A stretch of DNA of 64,000 nt from Arthrobacter sp. KBS0702. Its GTDB lineage: Bacteria > Actinomycetota > Actinomycetes > Actinomycetales > Micrococcaceae. The position numbers were made by a program, and so were the translations under genes. How positions within the stretch are numbered: the stretch's first letter is position 1; every line of letters begins with the position of its first letter. The DNA lies in assembly GCF_005937985.2 (NCBI RefSeq), contig NZ_CP042172.1:248001-312000 (forward strand). The letters run 5' to 3'. Positions 54,036 through 62,261 of this stretch are shown here, one piece after another. A model generated the notes under the pieces. It searched no databases, had not been told where the DNA came from, and worked only from the letters and a program-made list of their open reading frames with translations.

Positions 54036-54439
54036 GCGGCACTTCGCAACAGCTTGCTCCCGAACCCAGGAGCCGCCGAATCGACACGCGGTTCAGCGCA
54101 GCTGAACTCGCGTTGGTCGAGAAGGTGGCGACGTGGCGGAAGTTGCCGCCGTCGGCATTCGTTCGAGGCGCGGCTCTTGCCGCGGCGAAGAAGGCCGAAG
54201 GCTACGGCGGCGGCGCCGGGGCGGCCGAGCCGTCTCCGGCTGCGCTCACCGAGGGTCAGCTCAGGGCTCTGGATGCTGCCCGGGTCGACGTGAAACGGGT
54301 CGGCGTGAATCTCAACCAGTTGAGTCGCCTGGGGCATCGGGGCGTGCTGGACCTTGAATCCCTTGCCCCGGTGGTCGACGCGTTGGCTGAGCTCTATGAA
54401 CGCATGGTCGACGCGCTCAGCGGGAAGGAGTGCCCGTGA
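54032..54439 (+). CDS. mobC: MobC-like relaxosome accessory protein
   Basis: 135 residues. RRIDTRFSAAELALVEKVAT is a ribbon-helix-helix-like start and VKRVGVNLNQLSRLGHRG is the MobC pattern (VGxNLNQ). It should bind oriT and help the relaxase. Its stop overlaps the relaxase GTG (GTGA). Confidence 0.85.
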   Translation: MSGTSQQLAPEPRSRRIDTRFSAAELALVEKVATWRKLPPSAFVRGAALAAAKKAEGYGGGAGAAEPSPAALTEGQLRALDAARVDVKRVGVNLNQLSRLGHRGVLDLESLAPVVDALAELYERMVDALSGKECP

Positions 54440-55737
54440 GCATCACGACGGTGTCTCCGGTCTACGACCTGGGCACCCGGGCGGACTATTTGGAGTTCGG
54501 CGCCGGAGCGAAGAAGAAAGGCCACAAAGCGGCAGGGACTGACCGACTGGCTCCGGGTTTCTACTGTGACGCACCGAGTATCGCCCAGTTCATCAAGATG
54601 GGCAACTGGCTGGCCGACCAGAACGGTCGCCGGGTGAAAGCCCATTCCTATGTGCTGTCCTTTCATCCCGACGAGCTGGATGTCAACGATCCCCGCGACT
54701 TGAAACGGGCGGGTGACCTGGCGTTCCTGCTGGCGAAGACGATGCGTCCCAACAGTCCCGCGATGGTCGTCGTTCACGCCGATGGCAAGGGCGGCTGTGT
54801 TCACGCCCACATCACGATTCTGAACCACGACACCGTCACGGGTAAGGCACCACGGGACTTCCGCGTGCACTGGCAGGTGAAGCGCGCCAACGACGCCCTC
54901 ATGCAGGAGGAAGGGATGCAGGTGACCGCGCCGGTACCGGCGTCCACACGAGGTTCCTATTGGGCCAATAAGCGTGGTGACATGGCGGCATTCGACCGGC
55001 AGCTCGGCGATGCGATCGAGCAGGCGGGTCTCGATCCCTCCGCGGTGGATATGCCGACGTTCGTAGCGGCGTGCGACGCGCGCGGCGTCGAGGTCCTCAC
55101 GGCTGAACACAAGGTCACGAGCGACAGGTACCGCAGCAAGACGGCCGGGGAGACAGCCATCGGCATCACCTACAAGATGCGCGAAAATTCCACGCCCGGA
55201 AAGAAACCCCGGGTGCGGAGGCGAAAGGCTTCGGCGCTGTCGCCGGAGTTCACCGCGGAGGGACTCGCTGAAATATTCACGATGAAGCAGAAGAGCAAGG
55301 AGCAAAACCATGGCCATCAAGGACAAGCTCGAAGAGCAGCAGCACCAGCAATACAACGAGCAGCAACTGACTTCGGAGACGTTGGTCGCATTGCTCGACC
55401 GACTCGACGGGATCGAGAAGAACCAGCGGGAGATCGTGACCTCATTCAACTCGGTGGCTCAGAACTTCCTCAGCACATGGGAAGGAATGGAGCAGATGCA
55501 GCGGTTGATGCTGCAGCTGAACAACTCCAACGTCTCCGCGAACGACTCGCACGGGAAGACGCTGACAACAGTCGCGACGACCATGAGCGAGATGCTGGAA
55601 CTGCTGGCCAGCTCAAAAGTCATCAAGCTGCCCGACGGGTCCACAGTGAGGGCCGCGGACCTGTCCGCCCACGCTCTGCTGCAAGAAGTATCGGCGCAGA
55701 TCAAGGCATTCGGAACGACGAACCTGAAGTTAACTGA
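54436..55737 (+). CDS. MobP-like relaxase with odd C-terminal read-through
   Basis: 433 residues from GTG 54436 (AAGGAG 6 nt upstream). Relaxase motifs are YxxGxxRADYL near residue 15, AHSYVLSFHPDELD and the metal-binding HxH in GGCVHAHITILNHD. It nicks oriT and leads the strand in transfer. The last about 142 residues overlap the next gene by 428 nt in another frame and look like out-of-frame text, so the true end was probably near 55310 and a stop codon may have been lost. Confidence 0.85.
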   Translation: MSITTVSPVYDLGTRADYLEFGAGAKKKGHKAAGTDRLAPGFYCDAPSIAQFIKMGNWLADQNGRRVKAHSYVLSFHPDELDVNDPRDLKRAGDLAFLLAKTMRPNSPAMVVVHADGKGGCVHAHITILNHDTVTGKAPRDFRVHWQVKRANDALMQEEGMQVTAPVPASTRGSYWANKRGDMAAFDRQLGDAIEQAGLDPSAVDMPTFVAACDARGVEVLTAEHKVTSDRYRSKTAGETAIGITYKMRENSTPGKKPRVRRRKASALSPEFTAEGLAEIFTMKQKSKEQNHGHQGQARRAAAPAIQRAATDFGDVGRIARPTRRDREEPAGDRDLIQLGGSELPQHMGRNGADAAVDAAAEQLQRLRERLAREDADNSRDDHERDAGTAGQLKSHQAARRVHSEGRGPVRPRSAARSIGADQGIRNDEPEVN

Positions 55738-56245
55738 CGCCGTGCACCGCCAGGGCACCGTCAACATCGACCACGACAAACTGGCCAGGTACCTCATTCC
55801 CGGACTCGGTGAGCAGCTCCTGGCTCACGAGCAGGCCGTGCAGACCGCTATTGCCGAGGCAAACGTCCCGATGCTGGCCGAGCTGGAAAGAAGCCGTATC
55901 GCGCTCAACGAGGCCGGGACACAGGTCAGTGACCAAGTGCGCCGGGCCGGCGAACATGTTGCACAGCTCGGCGGGGCGGTGACATGGCGCATCGTCGGCC
56001 AGATCAGCGCCGCCCTCCTGCCGCTCGCAATAGCCGTCTGGGTGGTGTTCGGAACGGCCCAGACCGTCTGGGCGGCATTCGGGCTCCAGCCCATCCTTCA
56101 GACCCTCTGGGGATGGTTCCTGAGCGCCCAAGAATGGTACTGGAAGCTCTCCATCGCCGGCACTGCCTTCATTGTGCTGATGGGCTTCGGCTGGCTCACC
56201 TGGAAGCTCGGGAAGCGGCTGCACGAGTGGTACCGGGGCTACTGA
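55310..56245 (+). CDS. Coiled-coil membrane protein of the mobilisation block (MobB-like position)
   Basis: 311 residues with AAGGAG before the ATG. Long charged helical part (about 1-215) with Gln-rich start (EEQQHQQYNEQQ) and two membrane segments near the C-terminus (about 228-250 and 270-295). Its place after the relaxase matches MobB-type proteins that hold the relaxosome at the membrane. Similarity to MobB itself is not shown. Confidence 0.75.
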   Translation: MAIKDKLEEQQHQQYNEQQLTSETLVALLDRLDGIEKNQREIVTSFNSVAQNFLSTWEGMEQMQRLMLQLNNSNVSANDSHGKTLTTVATTMSEMLELLASSKVIKLPDGSTVRAADLSAHALLQEVSAQIKAFGTTNLKLTDAVHRQGTVNIDHDKLARYLIPGLGEQLLAHEQAVQTAIAEANVPMLAELERSRIALNEAGTQVSDQVRRAGEHVAQLGGAVTWRIVGQISAALLPLAIAVWVVFGTAQTVWAAFGLQPILQTLWGWFLSAQEWYWKLSIAGTAFIVLMGFGWLTWKLGKRLHEWYRGY

Positions 56246-56876
56246 AGGCAATTCGAAGAGAGTGCTCAAAGCCGTTCCTCAACTGTGGGCAACGGATGGG
56301 CGCAACCGACCGTAACCCGGCTGTGGGGCTGGCGGCATAATTCTCCGGGCCCCAAGCTCACTCAGCAGCATCGTCTCTTCGCTGGCCTGACGTGAGCCGA
56401 CCCGCAGAACCGTGAGTGAGCGGGGAGCGTGTGAAACCTGGGTCGGCTGATAGGAGTTCGCTTACGGCCGGAGTGAGCACGGGTAGACCGAAGCTGGCTG
56501 CCGTTCTGTGCTACCTGCTGCCGAACGGCGACTAGACGGGAGGAACGACCGGATTCGCCGTCGCCAGATGACACGCAAGCGACACACAGGGCGGGCAAAC
56601 CATGGGATTTCTCACACCTGACCTCGATTCGTTCGCTGAGCCGCTAAAGAGACTCGTTTCGATCAGTCCGGTCCGGCTGTCGTCTGGCAGTTGGGATCTG
56701 CTCATAAACGAATACATTTTTTCGGCGCCGCCAGTTCCCCGGGTTCGGCCGTTGATTCCCTGGTTCACAAAATCTGGGGCCGGGCCCGAAGGCGGTTATC
56801 GCTTAGACCGACGGGCGGTGCCGAAGAAGCCCCAAGCGTGTGACATAAAAGGGTGGGTTATCGCTGACCCTAGTAA
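56246..56876. other. Gene-poor stretch in the element
   Basis: About 630 bp without a supported gene. An open frame from ATG 56602 (160 codons) has no ribosome site, runs into the next gene in another frame and has odd composition, so I do not call it. The segment may be a decayed gene or regulatory. Confidence 0.4.
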
Positions 56877-57333
56877 ATGTGTGGAGATGAAGACGTGGAC
56901 GAATTTGATCTATCCCCTGAGCGCGCTGAGGCGTTGCGACGGGCGGCTGTGCTGTCCAGGAAGATTAACCTTCTGCTGGAAACCATCAAGTCGGACTCGG
57001 GCAAGCCCTTTAGCTACAAAGCGATCTGTGATGGGGCCCGGGAAACCGGCTACTTCATTTCACGTACGCGGTGGTCTCTGCTGAAGGCCGGCAGGGTGCA
57101 GGTTTGTCCCGGACGAGTGTCTGCGGGCACTGGCGGCGGTATTCGATGTCAACCCCGCGTACCTGCTCCAGGAGGACGGGCCGCTCCCTGGGCGGATAAG
57201 AGCCGAGCTGAAGGGGCTGCGCAGTCGGCGGCGTGCCGAGGTGCTCAGCGTGGCCGTCGACAAGTTGAGGGCGGTCGACCCGGAGGCACTCCGGGCGATC
57301 GCTAAGCTCCTGAACGAGAATGATGGGGGCTGA
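56877..57333 (+). pseudogene. XRE-type regulator broken by a single-base frameshift
   Basis: The first frame codes EALRRAAVLSRKINLLLETI and SLLKAGRVQV, then changes to nonsense at about 57105. In the +1 frame the protein continues VPDECLRALAAVFDVNPAYL ... DGPLPGRIRAELKGLRSR and ends at TGA 57331-57333. Removing one T from GTTTG (57103-57105) joins them into one protein of about 145 residues. Such proteins are common regulators in actinobacterial elements. Start: ATG 56877, or GTG 56895 with GGAG upstream. A sequencing error is the alternative. Confidence 0.8.
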
Positions 57334-57335
57334 GG

Positions 57336-57440
57336 GTGGCGCACGGATGTAGTGATTATCGCCAGTCGGAGGTAGCTGATGGAGTAAAGAAGGGGTATGA
57401 CACGGCGAGTCAGGCCGAACTCTTCTTGACGCTTCGCTGA
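57336..57440 (+). CDS. Possible 34-residue ORF after the broken regulator
   Basis: GTG 57336 is 2 nt after the regulator stop and codes a polar peptide with GVKKGYDTASQAELFLTLR. Too short to judge; listed because the spacing fits coupling. The 297 bp between it and the antitoxin gene shows nothing recognisable. Confidence 0.25.
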   Translation: MAHGCSDYRQSEVADGVKKGYDTASQAELFLTLR

Positions 57441-57737
57441 ACGATACGCGCTGCCCGGTTGCAATTGACTCTCGACGAGCAGTTGGGCTGCGAAACGTCG
57501 CTAGTGGTGTGGGGGCTGGTTCGTATGAAACTGCCTCCAATCATCCGCGCCCGACATCATGCCGACAATTCCCAGACTGACGGTGCCGCACCGGCCACTT
57601 CCCCTGAGGAGTTGTGGACGACCGTCCATAAAGCCCGACGGTGATTGCGGGTGCCTGTTCAGCTTGGTGTTCCGGTGCCAGTCTTGCCTGAGCTTCTACG
57701 GCCGGCAGAGCGCGCGACAGAGCGCCCACGTGAGGTT

Positions 57738-57977
57738 CTACGGCCTGTGATCAGCAGCCTCAGCGTCACGGACTGATTCGAGGGCCGAAAGTAAGCGCTG
57801 CGCGTTCCGGGGTGACCTAAGAAGGTAGCTTGTTTCCACAAAAGCGTCGTACTCATCCTTTGACATCAAAACTGCGGATCCATGCTTGGACATGATCTGA
57901 ATCTCGGTCCGGTCGAGATTGACTCGTTCGATGAGACGGACAAGGTCGCGGCGAGCTGCGCTGGTTGATATGGCCAT
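57738..57977 (-). CDS. Phd/YefM-type antitoxin, apparently without toxin
   Basis: 79 residues, AGGAGG before the ATG. ISTSAARRDLVRLIERVN and QIMSKHGSAVLMSKDEYDAF are the Phd/YefM DNA-binding fold. A YoeB/RelE or Doc toxin gene normally follows; the next 200 bp downstream on this strand hold no such protein. It may be a remnant or protect against other toxins. Confidence 0.85.
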   Translation of the reverse strand: MAISTSAARRDLVRLIERVNLDRTEIQIMSKHGSAVLMSKDEYDAFVETSYLLRSPRNAQRLLSALESVRDAEAADHRP

Positions 57978-58156
57978 CACTGCCTCCTGGTTGCAAGAGA
58001 CATGCTAGTACCAGGCGCAAAGGGGTGAGGACTGCTTCACACAGTTACGGCATCTACCCGATCAGCGGCGCACCGGCAGGCAGCGTGTAACGGTACTCGC
58101 CACGTACGTCTAAGGCGGCGAAAACAAAATCAGGCAACGGGCCTCCTCCGGCAACA

Positions 58157-58879
58157 TCATCCCTGAGATCGTCGAGCCGCAATGACTGCAGCCTTGTTGA
58201 AATTGAGCGTTCCCTTAACTCCGACGATCCACCGCTTACTGTTCTTTGCGAGCAGCGGATTAAGGGGAGCGTCGTCAGGGAGATTTTGACCGATCACGAG
58301 CAGCTGGGTGGGGGAAAGTGGGAAGGAGATTGTGGAGATGTCGGCGCCGTCGGTTGGCCGCCAAAGGAGGACCGCGCCGTCTCCGGTTGCGAGGTGCTTC
58401 GCCTTTCTCACCTGCCACGGCCATTGTTCGAGCCCGAGCGTGGTCAGCCTGAGGACATCCTGAATGGACTGTGACAGGAGCAACCTATCCCCGAGGGTCA
58501 GCTCTGCATTTTCGATCCGTCCCCCGGTTTTCAACACAACGGCGGGTATGCGGATCTTGGTTTGATCCGCGTACCGCCCCCGATCAAGGTGCATGTCAAG
58601 GAAGGCGATCACTGCGCTTCGTTCTGCTGCCGTCAACGTGTGTCCCTTGCGCAGTTTGACGATAGCCGGGGTGCCGCTGTTTTCAATTTGCGAGTAGTCG
58701 TCCTCGAGGTCACGGGTGAGGACCTTGGGGTCGTAGACGTAGCTTACGACTGTGGCGCTCAGGTAGGAGGAGGGATAGCCTCGACCGTCCTGGAGATCGA
58801 GCACGTCGACAACGTTCCTCGCGTCTGCCCACGCGCGGATATAGCCCTTTGATACCATGTGTGCGCCTTTCACAGTCAT
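58157..58879 (-). CDS. DUF4238-like protein
   Basis: 240 residues from ATG 58879 (GAGGAGG 7 nt upstream). The start VKGAHMVSKGYIRAWADARN resembles the HxxxxFYLRxF opening of DUF4238 proteins, followed by an all-alpha middle and a C-terminal text SFPLSPTQLLVIG typical of that group. These proteins are often in mobile or defence-rich regions; function unknown. Confidence 0.7.
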   Translation of the reverse strand: MTVKGAHMVSKGYIRAWADARNVVDVLDLQDGRGYPSSYLSATVVSYVYDPKVLTRDLEDDYSQIENSGTPAIVKLRKGHTLTAAERSAVIAFLDMHLDRGRYADQTKIRIPAVVLKTGGRIENAELTLGDRLLLSQSIQDVLRLTTLGLEQWPWQVRKAKHLATGDGAVLLWRPTDGADISTISFPLSPTQLLVIGQNLPDDAPLNPLLAKNSKRWIVGVKGTLNFNKAAVIAARRSQG

Positions 58880-58933
58880 GACGGCACCTCCTCGCATCTC
58901 AAGGTATCCGATCTGAACCCTTCCCTGTGGTTC

Positions 58934-59023
58934 ATGTTCGGAGTGGGACTAATCGCCTTGCTCGTCAGCCCCTGGTTCCTGAGGACATTCGCCACCTCAC
59001 AACGGCTTAGACGGGCGCGCTGA
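58934..59023 (+). CDS. Possible 29-residue single-span membrane peptide
   Basis: ATG 58934 opens MFGVGLIALLVSPWFLRTF then a basic tail SQRLRRAR. One hydrophobic helix with a positive C-terminus is like small membrane toxins or regulators. No ribosome site is visible; a longer frame back to GTG 58859 exists. Could be chance or the end of a lost gene. Confidence 0.3.
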   Translation: MFGVGLIALLVSPWFLRTFATSQRLRRAR

Positions 59024-59044
59024 GGGTTCCTCTGCCGCAGTCCT

Positions 59045-59057
59045 TAGACTCATGCCA
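59045..59057 (+). promoter_or_regulatory. -10 box of the leaderless cargo operon
   Basis: TAGACT at 59045-59050, 6 nt, then ATG 59057. The transcript would start at the first codon of the five-gene block 59057-61860. No -35 match is clear. Confidence 0.55.
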
Positions 59058-59245
59058 TGAGCACCTATTCACCCATTGAACTCGCCTACAAGCTGGGCTA
59101 CACCGGGGAAACTCGACCGGGTCGCGTCGTGCGGGCCTATCTCCGCGAAAAGTACCCGGACCACCCACGCGGTCAGCGTTGGGTACTTGATGAGGGCCAG
59201 GCAGCTGATGTTCTAGCCAACGTTCCGCCGAAGGCCGCACGATGA
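59057..59245 (+). CDS. Small DNA-binding-like protein, first gene of the cargo operon
   Basis: 62 residues. SPIELAYKLGYTGETRPGRV and GQRWVLDEGQAADVLA look like a small winged or Lsr2-C-terminal-like DNA-binding domain; this is a judgement from pattern only. Leaderless start. Its stop overlaps the next ATG (ATGA). Confidence 0.6.
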   Translation: MSTYSPIELAYKLGYTGETRPGRVVRAYLREKYPDHPRGQRWVLDEGQAADVLANVPPKAAR

Positions 59246-59352
59246 AGGGTGATCGCGTCGAGCTGCCGAAGCCCTCCGACGAAGCCATCTTCTCAGTTGA
59301 ATTGTGTTGCAACTCACAAACAAGGCTGGCGAATGTCGGTGAGTGCATCTAA
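59242..59352 (+). CDS. Small coupled ORF (36 residues)
   Basis: Starts within the stop of the previous gene and codes MKGDRVELPKPSDEAIF then a Cys-containing end. The 4-bp overlap supports translation, but no family is seen. It ends 20 nt before the TIGR04255-like gene. Confidence 0.4.
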   Translation: MKGDRVELPKPSDEAIFSVELCCNSQTRLANVGECI

Positions 59353-59372
59353 AGTGCATGTCATGATGAGGC

Positions 59373-60212
59373 ATGATGTCTGACACTTCGCAACCCCTCG
59401 CTATCAGCGACACCCCACTGGGGGGGCTCCCGTCGGCTGACACGACCCTGCTCGGGAACGCCCCCCTAGAAGTCGCGATCTGCGAGGTCCGGTTCACGTC
59501 TGAGGGGTTGGGTGTGCCTGTTGAGACGGCGGAGCGCATCCGGGACGCTCTCTCCGATGCGCTGGAGATCGATTTTCCCAGTATTCAGCCTGCCACCCAA
59601 GGCACTATGCAGATCAACTTGAACGCCGGGGGTGCTTCCTGGTCGGGCGACGAGACGAAGGGCTGGCAGATCGCGTCGGCGGATGGCCAGCACAGCGCGA
59701 CCATACTGCCGAGTAGCGTGATCTGGCAGGTTGGCGATTACAACAGATGGAGCATCAGCATGCGAGGTCCGCTCGAAATGCTCCTAAACGTCATCGCAAC
59801 AGACTTATCACCGTCACTGGTCCAGCGGATCGGGCTCCGTTACGTAGATCGCTTTGTCGATCCTGCATGCAAGACGCTGGGGGACTGGGCAGGGAAGATC
59901 GACGCGACCCTGCTCGGACCCCTCGGCAATCCGGTATTCGGGCGGATGGTCACGGGTGCGCAACAGCAGGTCGAGATCGCTCTCGACGGCCGCCACGGGG
60001 CCATACTGCGACATGGGCCGATCCCGGACCAAGCGTCGAAGAGCGTTAACTACCTATTGGACCTTGATGTTTTTGCCAACGCTGCAAGCCCGTTCAAGGT
60101 GGCTGAGGTGCTGGATGCGGCCGGTAGGCTGAACCGAACGGCGTTGAGCCTGTTCCAAGCGTGTGTCTCGGTCGATTATTTGAAGTCGCTTCAGGGAGAG
60201 GGGGATAGCTGA
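59373..60212 (+). CDS. TIGR04255-like protein
   Basis: 279 residues. NAPLEVAICEVRFTSEGLGV, VQRIGLRYVDRFVDP and the late LFQACVSVDYLKS follow the TIGR04255 layout (PPIxEAxxExRF, QRIxLRYINR). No catalytic motif is known. These proteins are scattered in bacterial accessory regions, sometimes beside toxin or defence genes. ATG at 59373 or 59376. The stop overlaps the next ATG (TGATG). Confidence 0.75.
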   Translation: MMSDTSQPLAISDTPLGGLPSADTTLLGNAPLEVAICEVRFTSEGLGVPVETAERIRDALSDALEIDFPSIQPATQGTMQINLNAGGASWSGDETKGWQIASADGQHSATILPSSVIWQVGDYNRWSISMRGPLEMLLNVIATDLSPSLVQRIGLRYVDRFVDPACKTLGDWAGKIDATLLGPLGNPVFGRMVTGAQQQVEIALDGRHGAILRHGPIPDQASKSVNYLLDLDVFANAASPFKVAEVLDAAGRLNRTALSLFQACVSVDYLKSLQGEGDS

Positions 60213-60967
60213 TGTCCACGATGTCAGTGGCGCCGCACTCCGGGACGGCCACGCCTCGGCTTCCGACGCTGAACATGGACTTCCTTGGGCACAGATTCGA
60301 GGATGAGATAGACCTGACTCCGGTTGCCCTCGACCCTGCTGTTCCCGCGCTGCGAGAGGCCGTCCTGCGGTTCTCCGAGACATTCAACCCGATCCACGAT
60401 CACGAGACACTTCGGATCGTGCGCGGCGGTGACGCCTGGTACCGGACCTTCACCTCCAACGCGTACGTCTCCGGCGCGCTTTGCGTGTTCATGATCGGTG
60501 AGACCCCATTGGTAGAGGAGGAGGCGTCGCAGATTGATCCGGAAACGGCTGACCCCTTGGCGGTGTTCGATCGCATTCAGAGTGAGCTTGCGGTGACTCA
60601 GAAGGACTTGCTTGCCGCGACTGGCATTAGGCGTCGGACCTATTACTCGTGGAAGAAGCCGTCGACGCCTCGGCCGCGTCCGGCAAGTCTTGGAGGCCTA
60701 TGGCATCTCGCCGACGCCCTTGTGGATCTGCGCGAGGAACTTGGTCGACCGGTCTCTGCTTGGCTGCATGCGTTGCCGGAGCGCGAGGCCGCGTTCAGGG
60801 ATGGCCGTTTCGAAGATCTCGTGGACCTCGCGGTCGCGATGCCGGCACCCAGCCAGCGTGCGATGGGCACCTCGCGCCATGCGGGCGTCGGCGCAGACAT
60901 TGACGTGCCGATAGTAAAGACCGGTAGGCCGACGGTTACCGTGGTCGAGCGAGGTGTGCGCCGTTGA
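60212..60967 (+). CDS. Helix-turn-helix protein, partner in the cargo operon
   Basis: 251 residues. The middle holds SELAVTQKDLLAATGIRRRT-YYSWKK, an HTH, followed by a helical part (RPVSAWLHALPEREAAFRDG ... DLVDLAV) that recalls Xre/MbcA/ParS antitoxins. The N-terminal 110 residues are unknown. It could repress the operon or act as antitoxin-like partner. Confidence 0.7.
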   Translation: MSTMSVAPHSGTATPRLPTLNMDFLGHRFEDEIDLTPVALDPAVPALREAVLRFSETFNPIHDHETLRIVRGGDAWYRTFTSNAYVSGALCVFMIGETPLVEEEASQIDPETADPLAVFDRIQSELAVTQKDLLAATGIRRRTYYSWKKPSTPRPRPASLGGLWHLADALVDLREELGRPVSAWLHALPEREAAFRDGRFEDLVDLAVAMPAPSQRAMGTSRHAGVGADIDVPIVKTGRPTVTVVERGVRR

Positions 60968-61860
60968 CGGTCGATGACCTGCTTCCCGTTCCGTGGCCTG
61001 AGGAGGCTGTCGCCGCACTCGATACATGGAGACAAGGTCATCTGATCCGCGGTGACCTCGCGACATGGTTGGCGACTGCTGGCTGCGTGGACCCGGTAAC
61101 CGGAGATGATTTCTCCGATCGTGGAGAGGGGCTGCTCGGCGCCGTCGCTGAGATTGGGGACACAGGCTACTTCGCGGTGGTCTCCCAAACCTGCGACATC
61201 GCGGCGACTGGGCCTGGCAAGCGTCATCCGTTTGTCCAGGTCTGCCCCGTGCGGGATTTAGGGGCGGCGTTTATCCCACAGAAGGTTCAACAGGCCCGAG
61301 CCGGCGAGCTTGTCGAGTACGTCCACTTAACAAAGCCGCCTGCACCAGGCAAGGAGTGGGCGATCGACCTGCGCATCTCTGTGCCACTCAGCAAGGGAGC
61401 ACTCATAGGTAGCAGCCCCATTGTGGGCTTCTCCAGCGAGGATGACGAACTCGACCTGGCTGCCAGGATCGCTGCAAAGTTTAAGCGCCCCGCGCTTCAC
61501 GACTATTTGTCGAAAGACCTTATCGATGCCCTCAACGCCCTTGTCACTAAGGCACGAAAGGGATCTGAGGACTGGTGTGAAGATGTCGAACAATTCCGAC
61601 TTGAGATCGAAGGAAATCGCCTGGTACCTAAGCGCGTTCGCCTCGTCGTCGTTACCGACGTGAACTTCAACGCCCCGCTAAATTTTAGGAAGAAGAACGC
61701 GTTACGCGATCTCTGGAAGACTCTGAAGAAGCCACTGAAGGGCGTCGGCATCGAACAGTCACTTGTCGCCTTTCGACACATTGAAGATTTGAAGGCCAAG
61801 GACTACCGAAACGCCATCCCGCTCAATATTCCGGCGCTTGGCCGAGGCAGCTTTGACTGA
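60964..61860 (+). CDS. Unknown protein with SQTCD motif, last gene of the cargo operon
   Basis: 298 residues from TTG 60964, which overlaps the previous stop (TTGA). A central piece GYFAVVSQTCDIAATGPGKR (C77-D78) looks like an active or binding site; VPLSKGALIGSSPIVGF and KRVRLVVVTDVNF follow. No signal peptide or membrane span. I do not recognise a named family. Its strict coupling with the HTH and TIGR04255-like proteins suggests a joint function. Confidence 0.7.
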   Translation: MTVDDLLPVPWPEEAVAALDTWRQGHLIRGDLATWLATAGCVDPVTGDDFSDRGEGLLGAVAEIGDTGYFAVVSQTCDIAATGPGKRHPFVQVCPVRDLGAAFIPQKVQQARAGELVEYVHLTKPPAPGKEWAIDLRISVPLSKGALIGSSPIVGFSSEDDELDLAARIAAKFKRPALHDYLSKDLIDALNALVTKARKGSEDWCEDVEQFRLEIEGNRLVPKRVRLVVVTDVNFNAPLNFRKKNALRDLWKTLKKPLKGVGIEQSLVAFRHIEDLKAKDYRNAIPLNIPALGRGSFD

Positions 61861-62261
61861 CCATGCACATTGACGGTTCGACACCGAAGGCAAATCCAGG
61901 CCTCTAAGCCGCAAGCAGATGCCAGTCCATAGCGATCTTGTCCTCGGCTGCCAGCTCGTTCCCTTCCCGGCCTGATGAGCCGCGGGGGGGGGGGCAACTC
62001 GCTTTTTACGGGCGGCGTTTTTCTTGACCTGCAGTTGAGTGGGCTAGAGGGTGCCGGCTGCGATCGACCTTAACCGCGTGTGCCCATTAAGGTGTCCCGG
62101 TTCCTAGGAATCAAACGTGTGTGCATGCTGCGGGTGGAGGTCGGAGTCGACGATCATTCCTGAGTTGGCAGACGGCGGTGAACACAACGGGGGACTAGAG
62201 GTGTCACATTCCACGGGATCCCGGCAGGGGCTTGTGGGTCGTCATGAGGGATCCGGGTGCT
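61861..62261. other. Intergenic stretch with an 11-G run
   Basis: About 400 bp without a supported gene. A run of 11 G lies at 61984-61994. No promoter could be assigned with confidence. Confidence 0.45.

Noticed and set aside
56602..57084. Plus-strand frame of 160 codons
   Set aside because: No ribosome site, overlaps the regulator remnant in another frame and has no recognisable fold.
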